This document shows, in pieces, positions 50,195-59,749 of a stretch of 64,000 bases of DNA. The translations under genes and the position numbers were made by a program. The number at the start of each line of letters is the position of its first letter. Within the stretch, counting starts at the first letter, position 1. The DNA is from Cerasicoccus frondis (GTDB taxonomy: Bacteria > Verrucomicrobiota > Verrucomicrobiia > Opitutales > Cerasicoccaceae): positions 1 to 64,000 of the forward strand of contig JAVDPC010000007.1 in assembly GCA_031296915.1 (NCBI GenBank), read 5' to 3'. The notes beneath the pieces are model-generated. The model saw only the letters and a list, made by a program, of their open reading frames with translations. It searched no databases and was not told the DNA's origin.

Positions 50195-50608
50195 TCATTC
50201 CTGATTATCAATCAGGAGCTTCATGAGTGGGAATTTGCTGACGCCGAAGGGGAGGACAACGGTGCGTGTTTCGCCGGATTCGAGCATGATGGTGCGAAAA
50301 CCGGGGTTGACGCGATTGCCGTCAGCAAAGATGCCCACGAAGTCTTTTGGCTCAAGCACCTGCCGCCCGTCCATGAGGTTTTTGAGGGTGACCATGGCGT
50401 AGCGGTCTCCTCCGGGCGTGCTCATCGTGCGGAAATTTACAATATCGATGTAGGCGACATACGGCTTGAGCGAAGTTTCGTCTTCGTAGTACTCGACTTC
50501 GTCCTCAGAAATGACACGGCGGTCAAACGTGGCAACCGAAGCTGGATCCAGAGCCAAGGCTTGGTTGGCGATGAGAAGAGCGAGCAGGACGAGTATGGTC
50601 TGTTTCAT
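50195..50608 (-). CDS. Small exported protein downstream of the paralogue operon
   Basis: A 137-residue protein with a signal peptide (MKQTILVLLALLIANQALAL) and a beta-rich mature part (VAYIDIVNFRTMS, GDRYAMVTLKNLMDG, TRTVVLPFGVSKFPL). Fifteen bases separate it from the last of the four large paralogues, so it is probably their fifth operon gene. No family recognised. It could be a periplasmic partner of the solenoid proteins; that is inference from position. Confidence 0.6.
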   Translation of the reverse strand: MKQTILVLLALLIANQALALDPASVATFDRRVISEDEVEYYEDETSLKPYVAYIDIVNFRTMSTPGGDRYAMVTLKNLMDGRQVLEPKDFVGIFADGNRVNPGFRTIMLESGETRTVVLPFGVSKFPLMKLLIDNQE

Positions 50609-50623
50609 GGCTGGTTGGGTTGG

Positions 50624-52492
50624 TTATTTTTTCGAAAGGAGATCGAGCAGGGCCTCGCGATCAGCGTCGGACAATTCACTGCCTTCGATGATGGCCTTGG
50701 CATCGTATCCGCTGGGCCAGTTGCGGGCTGCGCGCTTGGCGATGTCGAGGCGCAGTTTGTCGTTTTCAATTTCGGGCAGCCAGTCAAACGCGGTCGTGGG
50801 GTCGGCCTCGTAGGTGGAGGCAAACAACGCCATGACGGCGACATCGCGCTCGGGCCCGCGCTCGAGTGAAGCGGTGTATTCGGAAGCCTCCAGCGGGTCG
50901 TGACGGAACCACGAAAAATAGACGGCGCCGTATATCTCGGCCTGATCGCGGTAGTCTTTGGCTTCGACGTTGGGTAGCCAGGTGGCGGCTTGTGCGGGGT
51001 TGGCGTCCGCGTAGTGGTTGAGGATGTGGCGCTTGTCGTCGCGGTAAAGCGCGTTGAAACGCTCGGCGCCGAGGTGCTCCATCAGGCCAGCCGGATCGTT
51101 TTGCGCCCAGTAGCGGTAGGCCTTGCGTTCCAGTTGGCGCGCAATATCGGGGTCGGTCACTTGCTCCAAAAAGGCCAGGCCTTGTTCGGGGTTGTTCTTC
51201 ACCAGAGCCGAGGCCAATTCATTCACGGCGGCTTCCTGAGTTCTCTGGTCGAGGCTGAGGAATAGGCTCTGCGCGGTGGCGAGGTCGGTGTTCGTGTAAT
51301 GATCCAGCAGGGCCGTCATTTGTTCGCGTTTGAGGCGGCCATCGGGCTGTTGCTGAATCCACGCCAGGGCTTCGTCGGGATTGCTTTGCGCCCACTCCTG
51401 GATCACTCCTGACATGAGATGCTGGTGGGCGGCTCCGCGCGGCAACCCGGCAATGTAAGCCAACGCCGCAGCCTGATCTTGCTTGAACAGTCCCTTGATC
51501 GCTTGCTGGACTACTTCGTCCTGAATGTGGCCTTGCAGGTGCTCGAAGGCAAAGTTGAGGAGCTTTTCCGGCTCCTTTTCGCTGAGCGTCCACTCGTTGA
51601 GATAAGGGCGGGGATTGGGCAGGGATGCAAGGCTGGCTAGCGCGGCGTCGGGATCGCGCTGCATCCATTGGCTGTAGATCGTGTGCATCATGTTATGCCG
51701 GATGTAGTGCTGTGGAATCTGCGCACTCAGCTCCAACGCGACGACTGGGTCTCCACTGGCCAGGTGTTGAAAAATGCCTTGATAAGCCTCAGCGAGGTTA
51801 TTCCCAGGCGGCAAAGTCTCCAGTGCGGCCCAGGCGCCTTCGATGTCCCGGTCCGCCCAGATCTTGAAGATGTTCACATACACGCTGTATCGCGTTTTTC
51901 CCGGAACCTGGCGGATGAGTTTCAGCGCCAGATCAGGCGCGGTCCAAGTCAGGTATTGGCCGACATCCAGCAGGGTCGAATCACGCTGGTCTTCTGGGAA
52001 CATCTGGAGCGCCGCCATGCCACGGGCTTCATCTGCCAGGAACAGGTATTTCATGACCTGACCAGTGATTAGCCCGAGCTGCTCCTCACGGCCGGGCTGG
52101 CTCAGGCAATATTGCAGCGCCCCTTCGGGGTTGAGCTCGGCCCAGCGTTGGCCCAGAAGCTGGAGGTAGCTATTGCCATCGGCTTGTTCGGCCAACGCCA
52201 TGAGGTCCTCTTCAGTCATCTTTTGCGCCAACAACCGCAGTTCGAGTTCTTTGCGGAATGACACTTTGCCGTTCAGGCGAATTTCCTCAAACTTCGCTAT
52301 GCGTTCGGCTGATGTGCTGGGGGACTCGATCTCGACAATTTCCAGAGGCGCAGATGCTGATTCGGAACTCTCCCCGAGTTCTTTCGGGGCGCTCGGAGTG
52401 GACTGCTTCGCGGTGGACGGAGTCGGCTCGCCGAGGAACCAGCCAATGGCCAGGCCTGCGACGGCAAAGGGAATGGCGAGCAGCGATTTCAC
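50624..52492 (-). CDS. Membrane-anchored W-DP-A repeat solenoid, paralogue 4
   Basis: A 622-residue protein with one N-terminal span ending in a Gly-Trp (AIGWFLGEP), a Pro/Ser linker, and about a dozen ~35-residue repeats of the shape W...DP..A..W...LP.G..R..A, e.g. WFRHDPLEASEYTASLERG. The C-terminus ends SELSDADREALLDLLSKK, matching the acidic S-(D/E)-L-S-D-x-x tail of the other three. Start overlaps the paralogue-3 stop by 4 bases. The rest of the protein would lie in the periplasm. No enzyme motif is seen; an alpha-solenoid scaffold is the reasonable reading. Family not recognised by name. Confidence 0.7.
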   Translation of the reverse strand: MKSLLAIPFAVAGLAIGWFLGEPTPSTAKQSTPSAPKELGESSESASAPLEIVEIESPSTSAERIAKFEEIRLNGKVSFRKELELRLLAQKMTEEDLMALAEQADGNSYLQLLGQRWAELNPEGALQYCLSQPGREEQLGLITGQVMKYLFLADEARGMAALQMFPEDQRDSTLLDVGQYLTWTAPDLALKLIRQVPGKTRYSVYVNIFKIWADRDIEGAWAALETLPPGNNLAEAYQGIFQHLASGDPVVALELSAQIPQHYIRHNMMHTIYSQWMQRDPDAALASLASLPNPRPYLNEWTLSEKEPEKLLNFAFEHLQGHIQDEVVQQAIKGLFKQDQAAALAYIAGLPRGAAHQHLMSGVIQEWAQSNPDEALAWIQQQPDGRLKREQMTALLDHYTNTDLATAQSLFLSLDQRTQEAAVNELASALVKNNPEQGLAFLEQVTDPDIARQLERKAYRYWAQNDPAGLMEHLGAERFNALYRDDKRHILNHYADANPAQAATWLPNVEAKDYRDQAEIYGAVYFSWFRHDPLEASEYTASLERGPERDVAVMALFASTYEADPTTAFDWLPEIENDKLRLDIAKRAARNWPSGYDAKAIIEGSELSDADREALLDLLSKK

Positions 52493-54351
52493 TGGATCAC
52501 CTCTTTCAACAGCCGGTTGATTTCATCGACGTGCAAATCGCTTTGGCGAAGTGCTTCCTCGGCGGCTGCGGGGTCTTGCTTGACCCAGCCATAGAGGACG
52601 GACTTGACGTTGCTGACGCGCTTTTCGGCGTCGTCGATGTTGGCCGCGTAGCTGAAGGCGGATTCCGGATAATATTCCATCGCAGCATATGAGGCGGCAG
52701 CCAGGGCGGTGTCCCGCTGGTCGCCTTCAGGCAGTGCGAGGGCAGCGGCGCTGGCTTCGTCGGGGGAGTGTAGAGTCCAGTATTTGAATGTGCTGTAGAT
52801 CGCGGATTGGGAGGATTTACCCGGCTCGAGGCTAGTCGCCCATTCGGCGGCTTCCTGCGGGTTGGACTCCGACCAGCGGAAAGCCATCAGGCCGATATTG
52901 TCGGACACATCGATGTCATGCTCGGCTGCGTATTGCCAGGCGCTAGGCGCGTCCCGGTTGGCCCAATTGCTCATCATGCCGCGCATCATTTCTCGTTGCA
53001 TGTCGGGGTCGTCGAGTTGGGCAATCATATCCGCGGCGATCTCATTGTTATAAGAGCCAAGTCCACTGGCGAGCTTACGCAGGTTGGCTGGAGTGCGGTC
53101 ATCGGTGGGGAGGCTCATGAAATAATCCATCGCCGCCTGCGGTTGATGGGTGGCGAAGCTTTCAATGATCTCGCCATACGCCTGGTTGCGTTCTGGCCCA
53201 GCGGACTGGGTGGTCAGCCATTGCAGCGCGGCTTGGGGGTCCTGTGCCGCCCATTGGCTGGCGACATGGCGCATGGAAGCGGAAAACGCTTCGCCGTAGG
53301 GCAGGCTGTCGATGATGGCGGCGGCTTCAGCTGGCTTTTCACTGGCCACCTGCGACATGTAGTAGTTCATGAAGTGATCAAATTGCTGGCCGTCGAGGAC
53401 TCGTTGGAAGACGGCAACGGTCTTGGCCGGTTCGGCCCGCGGCGCATTCCAGTATTGCTGTTGCAGGAGCTCTTTTTTCGTGGCGGATTCCGGCATCTGG
53501 GCCATGGAGGTCATGGCGGCTTCGATATCCCGATGCATCCAGCTACGGTAAACGCTTTGGAGAATCGTGGTGTGGGCATTGGCGTCGGTGATGCGGAGCG
53601 CGGTGTCCACGGCGCCTTGAGGATCGTCTTCAGCCATTGCGCTGAAGTAGCCGGTCCAGGCCATGTTTTGCGCCGAACCGGGGGGGATGAGAGCGATGAC
53701 GGAGCGCGCGTAGTCCGGATTCTCTTGGTAGAGCTTGCGCGTGAGGGTCTGGTAGCTCCATTCGTTGATATTGAGCGATCGGCCGCTCTGTATTTCTGCG
53801 ACGAAGCGTTGCGGGTCGTGGCTGGCGAGCAGGCTGAAAATGCGCTTTTCCGCCTCGTCTCGGGCGTGGCCGGTTAATTGATCGAGGGTGGCGAAGGCGA
53901 CGTCGGGATCGTGGGTAACGAGATAGCGGTAGAGCCCGTGATGGAGTCGGTAATTGTCGGGGTCGGCTTGAATTGCCCGGATCAGCCCATCGGGGTCAAT
54001 CTCGGCCCAGCGCTGGAAAAGCTGTCCCGTGAAGTGGCTGTTGCTGCTGGCGAAGGCGCTTAGCTCGGCGGCGCTCATTTGCTCGATGGCGCGCAGGCAA
54101 CGGATCTGATCTTCCAGTCTAGGAGACTCTAGCAGCCGGAATACTTCGGCCTGTTGGATTTTGTCTTGGGCAGCGAGTTCTGAGTCAACTGGTGTAATGT
54201 CCCCCGCAGTCATTGTCTGCGCTTGCTCCGGACTTTGCGCACGCAGAGTTTGTGCATGGGCAGTTGGTTCTGGCGTCAGCGAATGATGCGCCAACCAACC
54301 GACCGCAATGGCGGCGAGGGTAACGGTGGGGATGATCCAGGGGGCGGACAT
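52489..54351 (-). CDS. Membrane-anchored W-DP-A repeat solenoid, paralogue 3
   Basis: A 620-residue protein with an N-terminal span ending AVGWLAHHS (Gly-Trp again), then repeats including RWAEIDPDGLIRAI, AMAEDDPQGAVDTAL and RWSESNPQEAAEWATSLEPG. The C-terminal tail is QSDLHVDEINRLLKEVIQ. Same layout and length as its neighbours but with clearly diverged repeats, so the copies are old. Fourteen bases after paralogue 2 and overlapping paralogue 4 by 4 bases. The long + strand frames across it are shadows. Confidence 0.7.
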   Translation of the reverse strand: MSAPWIIPTVTLAAIAVGWLAHHSLTPEPTAHAQTLRAQSPEQAQTMTAGDITPVDSELAAQDKIQQAEVFRLLESPRLEDQIRCLRAIEQMSAAELSAFASSNSHFTGQLFQRWAEIDPDGLIRAIQADPDNYRLHHGLYRYLVTHDPDVAFATLDQLTGHARDEAEKRIFSLLASHDPQRFVAEIQSGRSLNINEWSYQTLTRKLYQENPDYARSVIALIPPGSAQNMAWTGYFSAMAEDDPQGAVDTALRITDANAHTTILQSVYRSWMHRDIEAAMTSMAQMPESATKKELLQQQYWNAPRAEPAKTVAVFQRVLDGQQFDHFMNYYMSQVASEKPAEAAAIIDSLPYGEAFSASMRHVASQWAAQDPQAALQWLTTQSAGPERNQAYGEIIESFATHQPQAAMDYFMSLPTDDRTPANLRKLASGLGSYNNEIAADMIAQLDDPDMQREMMRGMMSNWANRDAPSAWQYAAEHDIDVSDNIGLMAFRWSESNPQEAAEWATSLEPGKSSQSAIYSTFKYWTLHSPDEASAAALALPEGDQRDTALAAASYAAMEYYPESAFSYAANIDDAEKRVSNVKSVLYGWVKQDPAAAEEALRQSDLHVDEINRLLKEVIQ

Positions 54352-54365
54352 GATTCAGCGGCGGG

Positions 54366-56255
54366 TTACTCGAATTTTAATGAGGACTGGAGCTTTTTGA
54401 TTTCCTCCTCGGACAAATCACTGGCCAAGATGGCCTCTTCGGCGGCGTAAGGATCTGGCCAGTCTCGAATGACCCGGCTGGTTTGTTGCTGGCGTTTTTC
54501 GTTGTCGTCGATGCCGGTCGCCCAGTCAAAAGCGGACGCCGGGTCGCTGCGCCGCACTTCCTGCACGAGGTTGACGACGGCGCGGTCGCGGGAATCGCCG
54601 GTGGGCAGCTCGGCAATCCAGATCGAGGCCTCGTATGGATCGTGGTCCAGCCAAGCCTTGGTCACCACATCAGTCATACTGGGCAGAGACTCCTCGCTAA
54701 CCTGATCCAGCCAGGCCGCAGCGCTGGCGGGGTCTTTGCGGGCATAGGCGGACATGATGTTGCGTTGTGCGCCGTTTTCGAGTTCGGCGAAGCCCGTTGG
54801 TCCGATATAATCCATGCAGGCCCAAGGGTCCTGACCGGCCCAATTTTGCAAGATGGTGTTTTGCAGGGAATCGGGGCTTTGGTCGGAGGATTGTGCCTGC
54901 GCCCAAGCCAAGATGTTTTCCGCGCCAACTTCCGACATTGCGTTGGCGAAGCAATAAGCGGCTTGTTTCTGCGAGTCTGGATCGAGGGTCAGGAAATACG
55001 CTTTGGCGGCCTCGTAATCTTCCTGCATGTATTTATCCATGAGGGTGCGGGTGTAGTCGCGCTTTTCCTGACTGTTGGGGAGGGACTCCAACCAGGCTAG
55101 CGTTCCATCGCGGTCATCGAGAAATTGCGCGGCCAAGAGCTGGTTCATGGCGTTGCGGTAGTTGTTGCCGTAGGGCAATTTTTCAATGTATGCTGCGGCG
55201 GTCTCCCGGTCCCTTTGAATCATGGCGCTAAGCGTGCGGTTCACGAAGTTGTCCTGCTGCCTGCCATCGAGGTTGGCTAGCGCCCAGTCGAGGATGATTT
55301 GAGCCTGCTCGCCTTTGAGGTTCCAAATTTGGATGAGATACTCTGGGTTGCGCTCATTCGTTAGCGCAGAAAGGGCGGCTTCGGGGTCATTTCGGAACCA
55401 CTCTGTGTAGAGCGTGCTTTGGATTTGCCGTTGCAAGTCGAGGTTCGTAATTTCCGCCGATCGCGCAAAAGCCAAGTTGAAGTCTGTATCCTTCAGTGTG
55501 TTAAAGTAGCCTTGGATGGCGTGGCGGTAGGCTTGGGGGGGGAGATTGCCGATGGCCGCCCAGGCGGCTTCCGGGTCCTCCAGCGTGAGCTTTTGAAAAA
55601 TGCTCTGGTAGGTGTAGTCGTAGGTGGTTCCGTAGCTGAGTTGCAACTCAAGGGCGAGCGTCGGGTTTCGTCCCATGGTGTCGTGGATGAGCATGTTCAG
55701 GCATTGTTTTTGCCGATCCACAGGCATTTGTTGAATGAGATTGAGTGCGCCCTGAAGGTCGTCCCGCGCCCAATTGATCACGATGTGATGCAGGAGGTAT
55801 TGGTTGAGTTTGTCTTCGGGGTCTTGCAGGTAGCGCGCATAGGCGCCCTCGAGATCCAATTCTACCCAACGGGCCAGAAGCGTATGGATGGCCGCTTGGT
55901 TTTTCACATTATTCTCTAGTTTATCGAGGCTGGTGAGGATTTCCTCCTCACTCATGGATAAGACCAGGTAGCGCAGATCGATTTGCATTTTGAATTGGTT
56001 GAGCTTCTGGCTGATGTTGACCAACTGGCTGAGCCTTTCGTCGAGGCTGCCATCAAGCTCGCCACGGTAGATGGCTTCCGCGATTTCGCGATCCGTCATG
56101 CGGTTTGTTTTGGAGCGCCACCGGGCCTCGGCTTTTTCAACGAGTATCCCCTTGCCGTCGCCATTGGAGAGAAGGGGGGGCGTCTCGTGGTCATTCAGCA
56201 TCCAACCAAGGCCAAAGGCGCCGAGCATTAAGAGTAGACTGAGGGCGAATTTCAT
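54366..56255 (-). CDS. Membrane-anchored W-DP-A repeat solenoid, paralogue 2
   Basis: A 629-residue protein: N-terminal span FGLGWMLNDHE, then repeats such as WARDDLQGALNLIQQMP, WAGQDPWACMDYIG and AWLDHDPYEASIWIAELPTG. Tail ASDLSEEEIKKLQSSLKFE. ATG overlaps the stop of paralogue 1 (ATGA). Predicted topology: short cytoplasmic N-terminus, one membrane helix, long periplasmic helical repeat domain. Function unknown; the regular helical repeats suggest a protein-binding scaffold. Confidence 0.7.
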   Translation of the reverse strand: MKFALSLLLMLGAFGLGWMLNDHETPPLLSNGDGKGILVEKAEARWRSKTNRMTDREIAEAIYRGELDGSLDERLSQLVNISQKLNQFKMQIDLRYLVLSMSEEEILTSLDKLENNVKNQAAIHTLLARWVELDLEGAYARYLQDPEDKLNQYLLHHIVINWARDDLQGALNLIQQMPVDRQKQCLNMLIHDTMGRNPTLALELQLSYGTTYDYTYQSIFQKLTLEDPEAAWAAIGNLPPQAYRHAIQGYFNTLKDTDFNLAFARSAEITNLDLQRQIQSTLYTEWFRNDPEAALSALTNERNPEYLIQIWNLKGEQAQIILDWALANLDGRQQDNFVNRTLSAMIQRDRETAAAYIEKLPYGNNYRNAMNQLLAAQFLDDRDGTLAWLESLPNSQEKRDYTRTLMDKYMQEDYEAAKAYFLTLDPDSQKQAAYCFANAMSEVGAENILAWAQAQSSDQSPDSLQNTILQNWAGQDPWACMDYIGPTGFAELENGAQRNIMSAYARKDPASAAAWLDQVSEESLPSMTDVVTKAWLDHDPYEASIWIAELPTGDSRDRAVVNLVQEVRRSDPASAFDWATGIDDNEKRQQQTSRVIRDWPDPYAAEEAILASDLSEEEIKKLQSSLKFE

Positions 56256-58147
56256 TCGAAGAGCTCCTTGTTCAGGGCTTCTTTTTCCGCGTCAGTCAGA
56301 TCACTGGAGTCGAGCGCCTTTTGCGCTGCTTCGGGGTTGAAGTTCTTCCAAGTGCGCAAGCTCTCTTTGACGTTTTGCAGACGGCTTTTTTCGTCATCGA
56401 TTTCCAGCGCCCAGCCAAACGAGGTATCGGGTTCGTAGCTGCGGATGTCGCGGACAATTACTTCAACGGACTCATCGCGCAGCTTGCCCTCGGGCAACTC
56501 TGCGACCCAGGTTGACGCCGCATAGGGATCGTGTTGCAGCCAATTACGAGTGACTTCGCGTGTGCTGGATATTTGGCTTTTTTCGTCCTCCAGGCTGAGC
56601 GCCCAGGCGGCTGCCTCCTCGGGGTCATCTCGGGACCAGCCACGGGCCAGGTTGCGTGCAATGTTATCCGTCATGTCTATCTGCTGGCGCGCCAGATAAT
56701 CCAGTGCTGTGGAGTAGTGTTCCTGAGCCATGCGTTCGATGAACACGTCCTGCATTTCCTGATGAAGCTTGGGGTCGGCGATTTGTTGGACGAGTTGTTC
56801 CGCAATTTTAGGGTCGGCGCGTATCGCTCCATCGAGAATGCGCTGTGCGATGCTGGACCTCGTATTGCCAAAGTCAGCTTTCAGGAAATAATCAATCGCG
56901 CCAGCGGGGTCGTACTGCGCATAATAGCCAAGCGCGCTGTTAAAGCCGCGGTCGACTTCTTCGCCTGGAGGTTGGGCGGCCAGCCAATTGATCGCGGCTT
57001 GGGGATCGTTTTGCGCCCATTCTGAAACCAGCCGGTCGAGCGACAGTTGGTAAGCGTTGCCATAGGGAAGCTGCTCGACAATAGCTGCGGCGGACTCAGG
57101 GTCTGTGCGCACGAGATTGGAAATGTAATTGCTGGTCGTATGGTCCTGGGTGCTCCCATCCGTCATGCGGTTGATCAGTTCGATGGTCGCCCAGGGATCG
57201 TCTTTAGGCAGTGACCACGAGATGCTTTGCAACAGATCACCCCGGATTTTAGGTGAGTCGATATTGGCTAAAGATGTCATGGCGGCGTCACTGTCTTGGT
57301 GGATCCATTGCTGGTAAACGCCGCGCAGCGCATCATCGCGGGGTTGGCCAGCGGGGAGGTCGAGCGCGAGAGTCCAGGCTTCGGCCGGGTTTCCCATGGC
57401 GAGTGACTGGATGTAGCCCTGCCAAGCCCGGGATTTTTCCTTACCGTCAGGTAATTGTTCTATGGCGTTACGGGCTGCGTCGGGGTCCTGGGTGGACCAG
57501 TTTTGGAAAATGGTGCTGTAGAGGTCGTTCGGCTGTTTGATCTCATCCATTTCCTCAAGCATGCGCAGGGCGCGTTGCGGATCCTGTCGGGCTATTGTCA
57601 GGAGGAAAGACTGCTGCGCCCATTGTTTCTGCCGTTCATCCACCCGCTCCAAGAATTTCCGGGCTTTGGCGGTATCGTTGACGCTGATGTTTGAGAAAAT
57701 ACTCCAAACGTGGATGGATGGGTCTTTGCCGCTGAGGAGTAGCTCGAAAGCGGCGTCGGGATCACGCTCGATCCAGTGATTGAGATACAGGTGCTTGTGG
57801 GGGGAACTGGGTAATTCGTCAATCAGCGCCCGGAGTTCGCTGGCGCTCATTTGCTCGACGAGCTGAAACCTGCGCAGCTCATTTTCGAGGCCATAGCTCA
57901 AGTCCAGACGGAGCACTTCCTCGTAACGGTCTTGGGAATCCTGAGGCAGCGGGGCAATTTCTACTTCTGTAGCCGAGCTGATTTCTGGGGGGGAGGGGGC
58001 GGTCGATTCCGCCATGGGCGCTGGCGATACATGAACGTCAGCGACTGTGGTCAACGGGCTCGACGCCTCCCATGCTTCGCGTGCGTACCAGCCCGCCGCG
58101 ATGGCGACGGGGGCAACAAGACAGAGTATCCAGTAGGGTTTCACCAA
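56252..58147 (-). CDS. Membrane-anchored W-DP-A repeat solenoid, paralogue 1
   Basis: A 631-residue protein, first gene of the operon. N-terminal span APVAIAAGWYAREAW, Ser/Pro/Thr linker (residues 35-60), then repeats: HWIERDPDAAFELL, NWSTQDPDAARNAIEQLPDG, WAQNDPQAAINWLAAQPPGE, GWSRDDPEEAAAWALSLED and others. Tail DSSDLTDAEKEALNKELFE. The repeat unit of about 35 residues with W, DP and A anchors implies a two-helix solenoid different from the canonical TPR. Divergent from hemL by 143 bases; the operon promoter should lie there. Confidence 0.7.
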   Translation of the reverse strand: MVKPYWILCLVAPVAIAAGWYAREAWEASSPLTTVADVHVSPAPMAESTAPSPPEISSATEVEIAPLPQDSQDRYEEVLRLDLSYGLENELRRFQLVEQMSASELRALIDELPSSPHKHLYLNHWIERDPDAAFELLLSGKDPSIHVWSIFSNISVNDTAKARKFLERVDERQKQWAQQSFLLTIARQDPQRALRMLEEMDEIKQPNDLYSTIFQNWSTQDPDAARNAIEQLPDGKEKSRAWQGYIQSLAMGNPAEAWTLALDLPAGQPRDDALRGVYQQWIHQDSDAAMTSLANIDSPKIRGDLLQSISWSLPKDDPWATIELINRMTDGSTQDHTTSNYISNLVRTDPESAAAIVEQLPYGNAYQLSLDRLVSEWAQNDPQAAINWLAAQPPGEEVDRGFNSALGYYAQYDPAGAIDYFLKADFGNTRSSIAQRILDGAIRADPKIAEQLVQQIADPKLHQEMQDVFIERMAQEHYSTALDYLARQQIDMTDNIARNLARGWSRDDPEEAAAWALSLEDEKSQISSTREVTRNWLQHDPYAASTWVAELPEGKLRDESVEVIVRDIRSYEPDTSFGWALEIDDEKSRLQNVKESLRTWKNFNPEAAQKALDSSDLTDAEKEALNKELFE

Positions 58148-58290
58148 AATCAGGAATTAGACACAGTTTATGGGATTAGGCAACAGGAGTCGGAAACGGT
58201 TCCCGACAAGCGCCATCTTTTCGTAAAAGAAGGAGACGGCCATAACTTTTTGCTTCAACCGTGGCGTAAGATGCGGCACCCTTGCGTTTT

Positions 58291-59586
58291 ATGGCATCCA
58301 CGATTAACGAGGCTGATTCCGCCCAACTTTTCGAACGCGCGCGCCAATTGATCCCCGGTGGCGTTAATTCGCCGGTGCGGGCGTTCCGCTCGGTGGGTGG
58401 AGCGCCTTTCTTCACGAGGTCGGCCCAGGGCAGCCGCCTGACTACGGCGGACGGTCAGGAGTTGATCGACTATGTGTGCACTTGGGGGCCCGCTATCCAT
58501 GGCCATAATCGCGCGGAAATACGGGATGCCATTGCGGAGGCGCTGGCCAAGGGCACGAGCTTTGGCACGCCAAATCCTTACGAGGTCGCTATGGCGGAGC
58601 GAGTGGCGGAGCTGGTGCCATCAGTGGAAAAGGTCCGTATGGTCAATAGCGGCACAGAGGCGACGATGTCGGCCATTCGTTTGGCGCGAGGCTACACCGG
58701 GCGCCACAAGATCATCAAGTTTGCCGGCTGCTATCATGGGCATGTGGATGCGTTGCTCGTTGCGGCGGGCTCTGGCGCGCTGACTCTTGGGAGGCCAGAT
58801 AGCGCGGGCGTGCCGCCAGCGTTTGCCTCGGAAACCATTGTATTGCCCTACAATGACAGCGCTGCGCTGGAAGCCGCGTTTTCGGCGCGAGGGCCAGATA
58901 TCGCGGCAGTCATTGTGGAGCCTTACCCGGCGAACTGCGGGCTCATTCTTCCGCTTCCGGGTTACTTGGAGGAAATGCGTCGCCTGTGCGACAAACATGG
59001 GGTGGTGCTGATTTTTGACGAGGTCATGACGGGCTTCCGCGTGGCTAAAGGCGGAGTGCAGGAGCGCACGGGCGTGACGCCGGATCTCACGGCGATGGGC
59101 AAGATTATTGGCGGAGGTTTGCCAGTGGGCGCCTTTGGCGGTAAGGCCGAGATCATGGATATGCTGGCTCCCGAAGGGCCCGTCTACCAGGCAGGCACGT
59201 TGAGTGGCAATCCGCTGGCGATGGCGGCGGGCATTGCCGCATTGGACTTGCTGCAGGCGGAGGACCCCTATGCCCGCCTGGACGCCATGGGGCAAAAAAT
59301 CCGCGACTCGCTAGAAGCGGCTGCGCGGGAGAAAGGCCTGCCTTTGCAAGTTCCCCAGGTTGGTTCCATGTTTGCTCTGTTCTTTACTTCAGAGCCAGTG
59401 ACCCATTTTGAGCGCGCGCTTTCCAGCAATAAGGAAATGTTTAACCGAGTGTTTCATCATGCGCTGGAAAATGGCGTTTACCTGCCTCCCTCAGCGTATG
59501 AGACATGCTTTATCAGCACGGCGCACAGTGATGCAGATATTGATCGGACCGTGGAGGTCCTCATCGCAGGACTCAGTCAAATTTGA
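58291..59586 (+). CDS. hemL: Glutamate-1-semialdehyde 2,1-aminomutase
   Basis: A 431-residue PLP enzyme starting at ATG 58291 ([20 protein letters not shown]); a TTG 9 bases upstream is less likely. [12 protein letters not shown] at the N-terminus, [34 protein letters not shown] (Asp/Glu binding the cofactor ring) and the PLP Lys in [17 protein letters not shown] are all present, as is [13 protein letters not shown]. It makes 5-aminolevulinate for heme in the C5 pathway. Complete; divergent from the four-paralogue operon. Confidence 0.95.
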   Translation: MASTINEADSAQLFERARQLIPGGVNSPVRAFRSVGGAPFFTRSAQGSRLTTADGQELIDYVCTWGPAIHGHNRAEIRDAIAEALAKGTSFGTPNPYEVAMAERVAELVPSVEKVRMVNSGTEATMSAIRLARGYTGRHKIIKFAGCYHGHVDALLVAAGSGALTLGRPDSAGVPPAFASETIVLPYNDSAALEAAFSARGPDIAAVIVEPYPANCGLILPLPGYLEEMRRLCDKHGVVLIFDEVMTGFRVAKGGVQERTGVTPDLTAMGKIIGGGLPVGAFGGKAEIMDMLAPEGPVYQAGTLSGNPLAMAAGIAALDLLQAEDPYARLDAMGQKIRDSLEAAAREKGLPLQVPQVGSMFALFFTSEPVTHFERALSSNKEMFNRVFHHALENGVYLPPSAYETCFISTAHSDADIDRTVEVLIAGLSQI

Positions 59587-59610
59587 CCGATTGACTATTT
59601 TCCCTATGCT
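59583..59610 (+). promoter_or_regulatory. Putative sigma-70 promoter before kinase operon
   Basis: TTGACC (59583-59588) and TATGCT (59605-59610) are separated by 16 bases and resemble -35 and -10 boxes, 140 bases upstream of the GTG start of the kinase gene. The -35 overlaps the hemL stop. The fit is acceptable but not strong. Confidence 0.35.
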
Positions 59611-59749
59611 AGGAATACCGTATCGACCGAGGCCGTTCTACAGGGTTTTATGTAGTTTCTGCGGCGGTCGGAAAATTCCGAAGTAAATGTAGCTAAGGCG
59701 GATGCGTGTGCTTGCCTTTAGGCGCGGCCTACCCTAGGAATGCTACCAC

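Noticed and set aside
52807..53877. Long + strand open frame (356 residues) opposite paralogue 3
   Set aside because: It lies entirely inside a well-supported gene on the - strand with regular repeats. High GC at third positions keeps the antisense frame open. No family, signal or start context.
58148..58290. Search for a tRNA or small RNA between paralogue 1 and hemL
   Set aside because: No cloverleaf or known RNA motif visible; the region is most simply a divergent promoter.
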